A stretch of 64,000 nucleotides of DNA from Chryseotalea sanaruensis (GTDB taxonomy: Bacteria; Bacteroidota; Bacteroidia; Cytophagales; Cyclobacteriaceae), in NCBI RefSeq assembly GCF_003990915.1, contig NZ_BHXQ01000008.1, forward strand, positions 1-64,000, given 5' to 3'. The notes beneath the pieces were generated by a model. That model searched no databases, was not told the DNA's origin, and was given only the letters and a program-made list of their open reading frames with translations. This document shows, piece by piece, positions 1 through 9,324 of this stretch. Every line of letters begins with the position of its first letter. The stretch's first letter is position 1. A program made the translations under genes and the position numbers.

Positions 1-127
1 TCATAAAGGAAAAATTTAAAGATTACTTTATTTTTCACTAACCCTCGTACAGAATCTTGCCCAGCCCCGCTAACGCATCCCGACAGAGTCGGGAGGGTCG
101 GATGTTCGAATCATCTCACCTCGACCA
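1..127 (+). ncRNA. 3' end of a tRNA-like RNA, possibly tmRNA (partial)
   Basis: Positions 100-127 fold as a tRNA 3' half: T-stem GGATG / CATCT around a canonical TTCGAAT loop, then a 7-nt acceptor strand CACCTCG, discriminator A and an encoded CCA (125-127). The acceptor base that would be U70 is T, as in tmRNA and tRNA-Ala, which carry a G3-U70 pair. Upstream there is no D-arm or anticodon arm and no complementary 5' acceptor strand. Instead there is a 7-bp hairpin (TCCCGAC / GTCGGGA, 78-94). A tmRNA whose 5' part lies outside the window fits best. A degenerate tRNA fragment (attachment-site relic) is the alternative. A strong terminator follows directly. Confidence 0.4.
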
Positions 128-132
128 AAATT

Positions 133-164
133 AAAAACCTTTTCAAAAATGAAAAGGTTTTTTT
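133..164 (+). terminator. Rho-independent terminator, probably bidirectional
   Basis: A perfect 12-bp stem (133-144 with 151-162) has a 6-nt loop and is followed by T residues on the + strand. A-rich DNA at its left foot gives a T-rich tail on the minus strand too. It can end the RNA gene before it and the minus-strand lipoprotein gene that stops at 230. Confidence 0.75.
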
Positions 165-229
165 ATTCCATTACAATTAGACCCTCTGAGTTAATAATTT
201 CAATATCGATCCTGTTGAGAAAAATTTGT

Positions 230-958
230 TTAGTATTTTCCCCTCAAATCTGTCATACGCTTACCTGCCTCTTTGTTACCAAGGTCAGCCGCTTTACGAT
301 AGTAGCCAACCGCCTCACGCAGAGTAGCCTTTTTCTTGGCAGGCGCAAGCTTTATGCGGTTAGCACTTTCTTCTAATGCCTTACCTTTCAATAACAATGT
401 TTCTGATTCAGTTAGCTGTAATTTACTAACAAGCTGCTCTACTTTTAACTCCTGCTCAGCCAGCGCCTGCTGTTTCTTTTCCAGTTCAATAAAACTATCA
501 TGCAAATCGCTCTCCTGTACTTTAACTTTTTCTTCTAATTCTTTATTTACCTTCTCAAGTGAATAAATCTCCTGAAGTCTTAGTTCCAATTCATCTTTTA
601 ATGAGGCTATCATATCAAAATAGAAACTCTCATTGGTTTTCATCATTTTTAAAGATTGCTCCAGAGAACTTATCTTCTTTTCCGATAAAACCACATGTTC
701 ATGAATTGCCTGAAGTCGCATAGTATAATCTTCTTCAGAAGCCCCTTCTACCACACTGATCTTTAAAAGTCTGCGACTGGCATCAATAGAGTCTATCATA
801 GAACCAACTTCCTGCAACGTCATCATAACTTCCTTATTCAAGGCGAGTGCATTCTTCAAGGAATCATTAGTTGATTGTAACGCTTCCAGTTCTTCTTTAG
901 GCGTACAACTGATAGATACTAATGCTAGTAATACAGCTAGTAAAAATGGGGATTTCAT
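230..958 (-). CDS. Coiled-coil lipoprotein with a C-terminal Sel1-like motif
   Basis: 242 residues. A hydrophobic N-terminus ends in a lipobox (SISC, Cys18), so it should be lipid-anchored. Residues about 22-190 are charged and heptad-like (many Leu, Glu, Lys, Gln), consistent with a long coiled coil. The C-terminus (about 210-235, YYRKAADLGNKEAGKRM) resembles one Sel1/TPR-like helical repeat. No enzymatic motif is visible. A structural or scaffolding role in the envelope is an inference. It is followed by the bidirectional terminator at 133-164. Confidence 0.7.
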   Translation of the reverse strand: MKSPFLLAVLLALVSISCTPKEELEALQSTNDSLKNALALNKEVMMTLQEVGSMIDSIDASRRLLKISVVEGASEEDYTMRLQAIHEHVVLSEKKISSLEQSLKMMKTNESFYFDMIASLKDELELRLQEIYSLEKVNKELEEKVKVQESDLHDSFIELEKKQQALAEQELKVEQLVSKLQLTESETLLLKGKALEESANRIKLAPAKKKATLREAVGYYRKAADLGNKEAGKRMTDLRGKY

Positions 959-1088
959 GAGGTTTTTTTTTCAAAATTAACAGCTGAAATTAGTAATTGC
1001 TGGTTTCACCGGCAATAAGAGTTAAACAATTGAATTTTTCAGATAAATAAGCAGTTTTACCGATAAACCGCGGCTTAAACTAAGCATA

Positions 1089-1595
1089 TTATTTTTCTAT
1101 AACGCGCCTAGCCTCACGAAAACTCTTTTGATAATAATCGGCAAATAAATTGGCCTCAACTACACCCAAAGAACTAGAGGCGTGTATAAACTTGACATTA
1201 TCTTTTGCTTTTTTTTCTGTCACCAAGCCCACGTGGGTGATTTTCCGTCTCCTTTTGCCCGTTGCAAAAAATACCAGATCTCCGGGTTGGACCTCTTTAA
1301 GCTTTACCTCCTTTCCTACTTTACTTTGCTGTTCGCTGGTTCTGGGAAGGGGATAATCAATAGCTCGAAAAGCATTTAATAATAACCCGGAACAATCCAT
1401 CCCCGACCGAGTAGTGCCGCCATATTTGTAGGGAACCCCAGTATAAAGACGTGCAGTTTGTACAACCTTGCTCACTTTTTCTTCGCGAACCCTGGCCTTT
1501 TTTTGCGATGCACACGATAGCAGAAAAATGCCTGATAGCAGTAGCGCTTGAAGAAGAAGCTTTTGACTAAATTTAAGTCTGAAAAGTAGCTTCAT
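1089..1595 (-). CDS. NlpC/P60-family cell-wall hydrolase, lipoprotein
   Basis: 168 residues. The signal peptide has lipobox LLSC (Cys28). The NlpC/P60 papain-like fold covers about residues 40-160. The catalytic Cys is in the MDCSG motif (Cys68) and His in THVGL (His121); a polar residue, probably His138 (FIHASS), completes the triad. Members of this family (Spr/MepS, NlpC) cut D-gamma-Glu-diaminopimelate or stem-peptide bonds in peptidoglycan. The length and lipid anchor match the compact Spr type with no extra SH3 domain. The start Met precedes the signal peptide directly. It is divergent from the FAD dehydrogenase at 1631 with only 35 bp between them. Confidence 0.88.
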   Translation of the reverse strand: MKLLFRLKFSQKLLLQALLLSGIFLLSCASQKKARVREEKVSKVVQTARLYTGVPYKYGGTTRSGMDCSGLLLNAFRAIDYPLPRTSEQQSKVGKEVKLKEVQPGDLVFFATGKRRRKITHVGLVTEKKAKDNVKFIHASSSLGVVEANLFADYYQKSFREARRVIEK

Positions 1596-1630
1596 ATACG
1601 TTTAAAAAGTAAAGTAAATATACGCTTTCC

Positions 1631-3046
1631 ATGGCATTTGCAGCAGTAGTTCCCTCCCTCATTCAACAATTCGAACAAATAGTAGGCCAGCAAAATATCA
1701 TTGTTGATGAGGAAAAACGTTACAACTATTCTCACGATGAAACAGAGGACTACTCGTTTCTACCTGATGTTGTATTGAAACCGGGTAACACTGACGAAAT
1801 CAGTGCCATTATGAAATTATGCAATGAGCACACAATACCAGTAACACCCAGAGGTGGCGGCACTGGCCTAAGTGGTGGTGCTTTACCTATCAATAAAGGA
1901 GTTGTTATTTCAATGGAGCGTTTCAATAAAATCATCAACATAGATGAACTCAACCTGCAAGCGACAGTAGAACCGGGCGTGATCACAGAGGTGTTTCAGA
2001 ATGCGGTTAAAGAAAAGGGATTATTCTATCCTCCCGATCCTGCCAGTCGAGGCACATGCTTTATAGGAGGCAACATTGCCGAAAATAGTGGTGGGCCGAA
2101 GGCTGTTAAGTATGGCGTTACCCGCGACTATGTGCTTAACATGGAAGTAGTATTGCCAACAGGCGATGTTATCTGGACAGGCGCCAATGTATTGAAGAAC
2201 TCAACAGGCTATAACCTGACACAACTTATGTGTGGCAGTGAAGGTACCTTGGGTATTATTACAAAAATAGTTTTCAAGCTTAGAGGATTTCCTCAAAAAT
2301 CAGTTTTACTGCTGATGCCATTTATTACCAATGAAGAGGCATGTAAAGCTATTGCAGAAATATTCAGAGCAGGTGTAAGCCCTTCAGGAATGGAGTTTTT
2401 TGAGCGAGAGGCCGCTATGAAAACTATTGATTATTGCGAAAAGATTTATGCCGCAAAAGTAACCACAACATTCCCAGAAAACATGGATGCTTACTTACTA
2501 TGTGAGCTAGATGGTAACGATGAAGAAGTATTGATGCGCGATGCGGAGCGTGTAATGAATGTGGTTGAACAGTTTCAGTGTGGTGAAATTCTATTTGCTG
2601 AAACCGCTGCACAAAAAGAAGAACTTTGGAAAATCCGAAAAAACATTTCTCCTGCTGTTAACGCTTACTCTCTTTGTAAATCTGATGATGTTGTTGTGCC
2701 AAGGGCTAATTTACCTAAACTGATTAGCGGCATTAAAGAAATAGGAAAACGTTTTGGATTTAATTCGGTTTGTTACGGACACTTGGGTGATGGAAACCTT
2801 CATGTAAATATTATGAAGGAACAAATGACAGAAGAAAACTGGACTACAAAAGTACCAGAAGGTATAGGTGAAATCTTTAAACTGACCGTAAACCTAGGAG
2901 GAACCTTATCTGGTGAACATGGTATAGGCATTGCCAAAAAACCCTATATGAACATCGCCATGCGCGAAGCTAACCTGGTTGTGATGAGGGGTATTAAAAA
3001 AGCTTTCGATCCCAACGGCATATTAAATCCCGGTAAAATTTTCTAA
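1631..3046 (+). CDS. glcD: FAD-linked oxidase, glycolate/D-lactate dehydrogenase type (GlcD-like)
   Basis: 471 residues, typical for GlcD/D-LDH. An N-terminal PCMH-type FAD-binding domain (about 40-220) carries PRGGGTGLSGG at 73-83, which contacts the FAD diphosphate. The C-terminal FAD-oxidase domain has GHLGDGNLHVNI and GEHGIGIAKK, the metal/substrate-site motifs of D-2-hydroxyacid dehydrogenases. It probably oxidises glycolate or D-lactate to the 2-oxo acid and passes electrons to the quinone pool. Substrate cannot be told from sequence, and no GlcE/GlcF partners are adjacent, so it may be a stand-alone D-lactate dehydrogenase. Confidence 0.85.
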   Translation: MAFAAVVPSLIQQFEQIVGQQNIIVDEEKRYNYSHDETEDYSFLPDVVLKPGNTDEISAIMKLCNEHTIPVTPRGGGTGLSGGALPINKGVVISMERFNKIINIDELNLQATVEPGVITEVFQNAVKEKGLFYPPDPASRGTCFIGGNIAENSGGPKAVKYGVTRDYVLNMEVVLPTGDVIWTGANVLKNSTGYNLTQLMCGSEGTLGIITKIVFKLRGFPQKSVLLLMPFITNEEACKAIAEIFRAGVSPSGMEFFEREAAMKTIDYCEKIYAAKVTTTFPENMDAYLLCELDGNDEEVLMRDAERVMNVVEQFQCGEILFAETAAQKEELWKIRKNISPAVNAYSLCKSDDVVVPRANLPKLISGIKEIGKRFGFNSVCYGHLGDGNLHVNIMKEQMTEENWTTKVPEGIGEIFKLTVNLGGTLSGEHGIGIAKKPYMNIAMREANLVVMRGIKKAFDPNGILNPGKIF

Positions 3047-3097
3047 ATTAGCCTACCTTCTACCTTATCCTGAGCCTGGTAGAAGTAAAAAAATTAT

Positions 3098-3982
3098 ATG
3101 AGAATTTTACTTTTTGCCTGCCTGTTGATATCAACTATCAATCTAAGGGCTCAGGAAAACACTGCCGACACAACCAGTGTGTATCGCATTGAAACCAATG
3201 ATGGTAATGAATACATAGGGACAATTATTTCACGCAATTCAGAAGCCATAGTTCTAAAAACCGTAAGGCTGGGTGAAATTACTTTACGCGTAGTCGACAT
3301 TGTCAGAATAGAGACTGTACTGAAAGACAGAATTAAAAACAATCTTCTTTGGTTTGATAATGTGCAAGCCACACGTTACTTCTTTCAACCCAATGGCTAT
3401 GGTTTAAAAAAAGGTGAAGCATATTATCAAAATATTTGGGTTGTCTTTAATCAGGTAAGCTATGGCTTTAGCGATCATTTTTCCTTGGGTGTCGGTATAA
3501 TCCCTACTTTTCTATTTAGCGGAAGTGCTGATGGCATACCCTTTTGGCTAACACCAAAACTTTCTATTCCACTAGTTGATGACCGCGTTAATGTAGGCGT
3601 TGGTGTGTTTTATGCAAATGTGTTGGGTGGTGGTGAAGGAGGAACTGGTATTGCATATGCCTTATCTACCTTTGGCAATAAGGACAAGAATCTTACAATC
3701 GGCATTGGTTATGGTTTTTCTGGAGGAGAGTTGGGGCAACTACCTGCAATAACCTTTAGCACGATGATCCGAACCGGACAAAGAGGTTATTTCATTAGCG
3801 AAAACTACTTTTTAACTTCAGCAGATGAAACCCTTGCACTTGTTTCGATTGGTGGTCGCAGAATTATTAAGCGTGCAGGTTTAGATTTTGGTTTGTTTGT
3901 TCCTTACAGCACAGATCAAAATATATTTTTTGCAATTCCGTGGCTAGGCCTAACTTTCCGCCTCGATAAAAAGAAAAACTAG
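3098..3982 (+). CDS. Secreted or outer-membrane beta-rich protein of unknown function
   Basis: 294 residues with a clear N-terminal signal peptide (first about 19 residues, ending LRAQ). Residues about 27-70 (YRIETNDGNEYIGTI to DIVRIE) look like a short Sm-like or SH3-like beta barrel, often found at the start of secreted Bacteroidota proteins. The rest alternates aromatic and glycine-rich short strands (GVGIIPTF, GIGYGFSGG), as in outer-membrane beta-barrels. It lies 51 bp after the GlcD-like gene on the same strand, so they may be cotranscribed. Its stop overlaps the convergent GCS2-family gene by 4 bp. Confidence 0.6.
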   Translation: MRILLFACLLISTINLRAQENTADTTSVYRIETNDGNEYIGTIISRNSEAIVLKTVRLGEITLRVVDIVRIETVLKDRIKNNLLWFDNVQATRYFFQPNGYGLKKGEAYYQNIWVVFNQVSYGFSDHFSLGVGIIPTFLFSGSADGIPFWLTPKLSIPLVDDRVNVGVGVFYANVLGGGEGGTGIAYALSTFGNKDKNLTIGIGYGFSGGELGQLPAITFSTMIRTGQRGYFISENYFLTSADETLALVSIGGRRIIKRAGLDFGLFVPYSTDQNIFFAIPWLGLTFRLDKKKN

Positions 3983-5112
3983 ATGGCTAAGCCATCTTCA
4001 AACTCCTTCACATTGAAGCGCGTTACCTCATGCAGATCATTGCTGTTTGCATAAACCTGCTGTTGTCTTAAAGCGCTGTTTCCTGAATCAAGAATCTTAT
4101 TTAGCGCGGTAATGTACTGTGCATAATTACATTTATGAACATAGGGCTCTAGCTCTGTAAGCCAGTATCTCACATCATCTTTTATAGCAATTGGTTTTTT
4201 ATTTCCCTTTACAATAATCTCTCCATGCAAACCATAACGAATCGCTCGCCATTTGTTTTCGCGTAGTACCCAGTACAAGATACTTTTATGTTTTGCATTC
4301 CATTCTTCCTTGTGGTCTTCGAACCAAAGAGCCAACATATGAACAAACGCGGCAATTGCCAAGGCTTCCTCTAGCGTAGCTGGCTCATCACAAATCCTTA
4401 ACTCAATAGTACCAAAAGCAGGACTTGGGCGAATATCCCACCACAAATCTTTCATGCTACCAATAGAGTTGGTGCTTGTAAGGGAATTATAAAGTTTTTG
4501 AAATTGCTTCCAATCTTTTACCACATTTGGCATACCACTGGTAGGCATTGATTCATAAATAGTAGGGCGTGCTGCTGCTAATCCAGTATCCATCCTTTGC
4601 CAGAATGGAGAACTGGCAGACAAGGCCATTACATGCGGAACAAAATGAAGTAGAAAATTGCTGAACTCAATTGCAAAGTCTGCAGAAGGCATACCCACAT
4701 GAATGTGCATACCATAAATTGCAGTTCTGCGTATCATCCACTGGTTGCGATCTGTCAATTCATTAAATCGCACTGAGGAGTTAATTGTGCGTTCTCGGTA
4801 ATCAGCTTCAGGATGAGTACCTGTAGATGAGATTTTAAGTCCAAGTTCGGTAGCTTTTGTTCTTACCTGTTCTAATGAATAATGTAAATCCTTTTTTACG
4901 ACATGTACATCATCACAAATACCAGTAATTACCTCCAACGTACTTTTGAAAAACTCCTTTTTAAGACTTTCTAAAGCTAATCCATCAATAATTTCATGCG
5001 CCCTTGGTGTTAATAATAAGCTTTCCGCATCGAGCACTTGCAATTCTAACTCAACACCCAAGGTAAATGGCTTTGAAGACGGATTAAATACTAAAGGTTC
5101 TTTCTTCATCAT
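3979..5112 (-). CDS. Glutamate-cysteine ligase family 2 (GCS2, YbdK-like) carboxylate-amine ligase
   Basis: About 377 residues from the MMKKEP start. The frame is open further upstream (to 5262), but that part would overlap asnB coding sequence, and the family motif TLGVELELQVLD begins only 17 residues after the chosen Met. The whole protein matches the ATP-dependent GCS2 fold, with the Glu-rich strand GVELELQ, MHIHVGM and the acidic FGTIELRICD segment. Known members form gamma-glutamyl or related amide bonds. The real substrate of YbdK-type proteins is often not glutamate plus cysteine. It is divergent from asnB with about 42 bp between start codons. Confidence 0.82.
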   Translation of the reverse strand: MMKKEPLVFNPSSKPFTLGVELELQVLDAESLLLTPRAHEIIDGLALESLKKEFFKSTLEVITGICDDVHVVKKDLHYSLEQVRTKATELGLKISSTGTHPEADYRERTINSSVRFNELTDRNQWMIRRTAIYGMHIHVGMPSADFAIEFSNFLLHFVPHVMALSASSPFWQRMDTGLAAARPTIYESMPTSGMPNVVKDWKQFQKLYNSLTSTNSIGSMKDLWWDIRPSPAFGTIELRICDEPATLEEALAIAAFVHMLALWFEDHKEEWNAKHKSILYWVLRENKWRAIRYGLHGEIIVKGNKKPIAIKDDVRYWLTELEPYVHKCNYAQYITALNKILDSGNSALRQQQVYANSNDLHEVTRFNVKEFEDGLAI

Positions 5113-5154
5113 GACGAAATAAGGTATTTTTGGTGTCTTATCCCAGAACAAATT

Positions 5155-7050
5155 ATGTGTGGTATTACGGGCATCTATGCTTTCAATCTTATTGGCAAAA
5201 TCAATAAGATACACGTAACAAACGCCACCATGGCTTTGGAAAAACGAGGCCCCGATTTTCAAGATATTTATCTAGATGAATGGGTGGGTCTCGGGCACCG
5301 TAGATTATCTATCATCGATACCAGCATCATTGCCAATCAGCCCATGTGGGATGATACACAAAGATACTGCATTGTATTCAATGGAGAAATTTTCAATTTT
5401 CAGGAGCTAAGGCAAATACTAATAGGTAAAGGTATCTCATTTCGATCTCAATCCGATACAGAAGTACTTTTGCACCTCTACATACATGAAAAGGAAAACT
5501 GCTTAAGTAAACTAAATGGTTTTTTTGCGTTTTGTGTTTACGATAAACAAGAACAAAGTTTTTTTATTGCTCGCGACCGCTTTGGTATTAAACCACTTTT
5601 ATATGTGCATGATGAGGATAAATTCATTTTCGCCTCAGAAATGAAAGCTGTGTTACAGTACGGGATTGATAAGGAACTTGATTATGAGTCGTTGGAGACC
5701 TATCTCCAACTGAATTATATACCAGCACCTTATAGCATATTTAAATCAGTGAAAAAACTTTTACCAGGGCACTATCTTACACTAAAAAAGCGGGAGATTA
5801 ACATCAATTCATATTATACAATACCCGATACTGAAGACAAGACTATTACTTTTGATCAGGCGAAACTAAAATTTAAAGACCTGCTCGAAAAATCAGTGCA
5901 ACGCAGATTAGTTGCAGATGTGCCGCTTGGTTCCTTTCTAAGTGGGGGCATTGATTCATCCGTTATTACAGGAATTGCCAGCCGTCATAAAAAAAATCTT
6001 CACACTTTTTCTATTGGTTTTAAAGATGAAAAATTTTTTGACGAAACAGCCTATGCTAGTTTAGTAGCGAAACATTTTAACACCGAACATACAGTCTTTT
6101 CTTTAACCAATAGTGATTTATATAAACATGTAAATAATATTCTGGATTATATAGACGAACCTTTTGCAGATTCTTCAGCTATTAATGTTTATATTCTAAG
6201 TCAAGAAACAAGGAAACATGCAACGGTAGCCCTATCAGGTGATGGAGCAGATGAGCTTTTAGCTGGTTATAATAAACATGCAGCCTTCTATCGTATGATT
6301 CATGGTGGATTGAAAGAGAATGCTTTAAATGCGTTATCTCCCTTATGGAAAATCTTACCTAAATCAAGAAACAATGTACTTACAAATAAAGTAAGGCAAT
6401 TTCATCGCTTTGCCGAGGGCATGAAACTTGCTCCGCAAGAGCGCTATTGGCGCTGGGCTGGATTTGCATCAGAGCAGGAAGCACTATCATTATTATCAAA
6501 AAAATCAAAAACGCAATTATCCGAAGAAAAATACAATGCACGGAAAACAAAATTATTAGCACAATTGTCGAAGAATGTCAGCATGCGCGAAGTTTTGCTT
6601 ACCGACACTAATTTGGTTTTACCTAACGACATGCTTACAAAAGTAGACTTAATGAGTATGGCTAATGCATTGGAAGTAAGGGTTCCTTTTCTGGATTATG
6701 AAGTGGTGAATTTTATCTTCAGCCTGCCTGATGATTATAAGATAAACCATTCTATCCGAAAACGTGTATTGCAGGAAGCTTATCGAGATATGTTACCTCC
6801 TGCTTTATACAAGCGACCAAAAAAAGGTTTTGAAGTTCCACTACTGAAATGGTTCAGGTATGAGATGCGTCCATTAATTGAAAATGATCTACTTTCCAGG
6901 AATTACATTGAGGAGCAGGGAATCTTCCATTATCCTGTTGTCGAAAAATTAAAGAGACAGCTATTCTCTAATAACCCTGGCGATGTTCATGCGCGTATCT
7001 GGGGATTAATTGTTTTTCAATGGTGGTATAAAAAAGTAAATGGCAGCTAA
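5155..7050 (+). CDS. asnB: Asparagine synthetase, glutamine-hydrolysing
   Basis: 631 residues. Met1 is removed in this family to expose Cys2 (MCGITG), the glutaminase nucleophile. The class-II glutamine amidotransferase domain covers about 2-190 (RRLSIID, NGEIFN, SDTEVLLHLY). The synthetase domain follows, with the ATP-pyrophosphatase loop SGGIDSS at 263-269 and SGDGADELLAGY later. It converts aspartate, glutamine and ATP to asparagine and glutamate. Bacteroidota often carry several AsnB-like paralogues, some modifying cell-surface sugars, so a non-asparagine acceptor is possible. The start is fixed by the obligatory MCG. Confidence 0.92.
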   Translation: MCGITGIYAFNLIGKINKIHVTNATMALEKRGPDFQDIYLDEWVGLGHRRLSIIDTSIIANQPMWDDTQRYCIVFNGEIFNFQELRQILIGKGISFRSQSDTEVLLHLYIHEKENCLSKLNGFFAFCVYDKQEQSFFIARDRFGIKPLLYVHDEDKFIFASEMKAVLQYGIDKELDYESLETYLQLNYIPAPYSIFKSVKKLLPGHYLTLKKREININSYYTIPDTEDKTITFDQAKLKFKDLLEKSVQRRLVADVPLGSFLSGGIDSSVITGIASRHKKNLHTFSIGFKDEKFFDETAYASLVAKHFNTEHTVFSLTNSDLYKHVNNILDYIDEPFADSSAINVYILSQETRKHATVALSGDGADELLAGYNKHAAFYRMIHGGLKENALNALSPLWKILPKSRNNVLTNKVRQFHRFAEGMKLAPQERYWRWAGFASEQEALSLLSKKSKTQLSEEKYNARKTKLLAQLSKNVSMREVLLTDTNLVLPNDMLTKVDLMSMANALEVRVPFLDYEVVNFIFSLPDDYKINHSIRKRVLQEAYRDMLPPALYKRPKKGFEVPLLKWFRYEMRPLIENDLLSRNYIEEQGIFHYPVVEKLKRQLFSNNPGDVHARIWGLIVFQWWYKKVNGS

Positions 7051-7209
7051 TCTATAATTACTTGTCATAATCATATAGAACTAATTAAGTTCAACGCAAT
7101 TTTTTAAGCCAAATTCTTGCCTAATTTTAGTTTAGTGTATGCTCAATCTTAATTGAAATATTCGAACAGTTACAAGTAAGTAATTCAGTTTTTTGAAAAA
7201 ATCCACCTC

Positions 7210-7995
7210 ATGACCAAAAACAAATTTGTCCACCTAAATCGCAAAGCACATCGCTACCTTGGGTTCATCATTGGAATACAATTTCTATTTTGGACAATTG
7301 GAGGCATGTATTTCGCATTTAGTGATATTGATGAAATACATGGAGATCATCAGCGAAAGCATGTGATGTTAAAAAACTATGACTCAATAGTTTCACCATC
7401 GATAGTATTAAACCATATAAAAGAAATCCACGGCATTGATTCCCTTGAAAGCCTTAAATTAATTTCTATTCTAGATAAACCTGTTTACCAAGTTATTTAT
7501 CATCATAAGCATATGGGGCATATGCTTATGATTCAGCTGGCAGATGCCACGACAGGCGAGCTATTACCTCCACTCACTCAAGAGCAAGGAGTAGCTTTAG
7601 CTCAGCAACACTTTAATACTAAGGCTCCTATAAAATCAGTACAATTTCTCGATGAAGTAAACGAACACCATGAATATAGAAAAAAACCATTACCTGCTTG
7701 GGCAATAACTTTTGATCACGTTAGTAATACAACCGTTTATGTTGCATCCAACTTAGGAACAGTTGAAAGTTTCAGAAACAGCAAATGGCGAATATTTGAC
7801 TTTCTTTGGATGCTCCATACCATGGATTATGAAAACAGAGATAACTTTGGAAACCTGTTACTTCGTGCTTTTTCAATATTTGGTTTAGCTACTATTACAT
7901 CAGGATTTATTCTGTTTTTCTCAACCAGAAAAAAACTATCTAAGAAAGGCATATCAAAAAAGCAATTCTTTTTTATGGATTCAGTTAAAAAATGA
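7210..7995 (+). CDS. PepSY-associated membrane protein
   Basis: 261 residues. The N-terminal motif NRKAHRYLGFIIGIQFLFW followed by one TM segment (about 15-38) is characteristic of PepSY_TM proteins. A periplasmic PepSY-like region lies at about 45-195 (repeated short alpha/beta units, His-rich HHKHMGHML), and a second TM segment near 220-240 ends in a basic tail. Such proteins occur with siderophore or iron reductases and metal uptake. Here there is no such neighbour. The His-rich stretch makes metal binding plausible but unproven. Confidence 0.72.
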   Translation: MTKNKFVHLNRKAHRYLGFIIGIQFLFWTIGGMYFAFSDIDEIHGDHQRKHVMLKNYDSIVSPSIVLNHIKEIHGIDSLESLKLISILDKPVYQVIYHHKHMGHMLMIQLADATTGELLPPLTQEQGVALAQQHFNTKAPIKSVQFLDEVNEHHEYRKKPLPAWAITFDHVSNTTVYVASNLGTVESFRNSKWRIFDFLWMLHTMDYENRDNFGNLLLRAFSIFGLATITSGFILFFSTRKKLSKKGISKKQFFFMDSVKK

Positions 7996-8048
7996 ATAGG
8001 CACCAGAGATGTACATTTCTTAACGAATCAATAGCGTGAGACTTAAAG

Positions 8049-9053
8049 CTACTCGTCTATTGCCAAATATGTAAAAGTTTGATTTAACAAACAATATGCA
8101 ATTTCACCAAAAGTTGTTGCGCCTGAAAATCCAATGTCGTTTTTATGCAATTCTCCAAATAGATAATTCAAAATACTATTGCAGTTATAAATTATTAAAG
8201 TCTCTCGTTCCAATACCTCTGCAATTTTTGCTTGAAAACTCTGCTGGTAACTATCCAGTTTCTTAGAAAAATAATATCTTTTGTTCTTAAATAGTGGAGC
8301 ATAGAAAACAACTTCTTTTGTTTCATTTACTAAAAGTTGAAAACTAACGTTTACACTGGCACCAGAATAGTCGCAAATAAGCGGATAGCTTATGTCAACC
8401 TCTTTATCCTTTATAAATTGATATAAATTAATCCAATCACCATTAATGAGGCAGTCTTTTACTTTAAAAGTGTCTTCGAATACCTCAATATAAAAGTCAT
8501 CTGACTGTTCAAATACATTTACTATCTCTATCCGTGCAACTTTAGAAGGAAGTAATGAACATTGTAAAACTACGGCCTGAGTCGTAGATGATTCCTTTAG
8601 ATAACCGTTAAATGTTTTTGACAAATTTTTATTTTCTTCCAGACTAGTTCCTGCCACCAAACCAATTAATGGGTTCTTATAAAGATCTTCATAATGCCTA
8701 ACATTCAAGGCGAAATTATAGTGAATACTTTGAAGTGCGGGCAGAATCAGAAAGTTAAATCCATTATCAAAACCTGTTAAACAAATTGAGCTCAGTGTTT
8801 CTTCATCTAAAGTTAAAATTTTAAAGTCATTAATGGATTCCGTGAAATCAGTCACAAAAACCTTTGATTTATCCATCCGGCCACATTCATTCTTCAAATA
8901 AAAATAGGGTATAGTACCACCGATCCAATTTCCTTTAGGCAACCTTTCCAACAAGTTTTCGTCTCCGGATATTACCAATACCCTTCCTCCTAAAATCAAT
9001 TCAGTTGCTGTTCTGATATCTAATAATTTACTTTCTTGTACTCTTGCACCCAT
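8049..9053 (-). CDS. FIST-like ligand-sensing protein
   Basis: 334 residues from ATG 9053, which starts 1 nt after the stop of the upstream gene. A longer frame reaches 9134 but overlaps that gene entirely. The C-terminal region (IIYNCNSILNYLFGE, then GFSGATTFGEIAYCLLNQTF) matches the end of FIST_C domains, where G-x-T-T-F-G-E-I and NQT close the fold. The N-terminal half is compatible with FIST_N but diverged. FIST domains are intracellular small-ligand sensors in signal transduction. It is the last gene of the globin/kinase operon. No enzymatic residues are visible. Confidence 0.65.
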   Translation of the reverse strand: MGARVQESKLLDIRTATELILGGRVLVISGDENLLERLPKGNWIGGTIPYFYLKNECGRMDKSKVFVTDFTESINDFKILTLDEETLSSICLTGFDNGFNFLILPALQSIHYNFALNVRHYEDLYKNPLIGLVAGTSLEENKNLSKTFNGYLKESSTTQAVVLQCSLLPSKVARIEIVNVFEQSDDFYIEVFEDTFKVKDCLINGDWINLYQFIKDKEVDISYPLICDYSGASVNVSFQLLVNETKEVVFYAPLFKNKRYYFSKKLDSYQQSFQAKIAEVLERETLIIYNCNSILNYLFGELHKNDIGFSGATTFGEIAYCLLNQTFTYLAIDE

Positions 9054-9054
9054 T

Positions 9055-9291
9055 TTACCATTTTTTAAAAATAACTTGAAAATCATTTTGCAATGAAACT
9101 GCATATTTTGTGGATAGTTCATACAGTTCATCAATTGATTGCATTATATCAATCTTGTCTGTTCCTTTTTTCTGTTTAAACTCCATAATTTTCAATTGCA
9201 TTACTAAATTTTGAAACTTATGATCAAGCTTTGTGGTGACCAAAAATGTCCACTCTTTACGGTCTTTGGGCGGAACAAGTGTCTTTGTCAT
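9055..9291 (-). CDS. Small conserved-looking protein of unknown function
   Basis: 78 residues, Lys-rich and predicted mostly helical, with no signal peptide or TM segment. I do not recognise it. It lies 33 bp downstream of the kinase gene and 1 nt upstream of the FIST-like gene, so it is very likely translated as part of that operon. Small size and position suggest a linker or regulator between kinase and FIST protein, but that is inference only. Confidence 0.6.
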   Translation of the reverse strand: MTKTLVPPKDRKEWTFLVTTKLDHKFQNLVMQLKIMEFKQKKGTDKIDIMQSIDELYELSTKYAVSLQNDFQVIFKKW

Positions 9292-9324
9292 AATCGTAAT
9301 TAGAGACTTAAAATATTAATTAAA

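Noticed and set aside
5113..5262. N-terminal extension of the GCS2-family frame up to 5262
   Set aside because: It would overlap asnB from its fixed MCG start, and the family homology begins just after the Met at 5112.
9054..9134. Longer start for the FIST-like gene
   Set aside because: The extension overlaps the 78-residue gene in another frame; the ATG at 9053 follows its stop directly.
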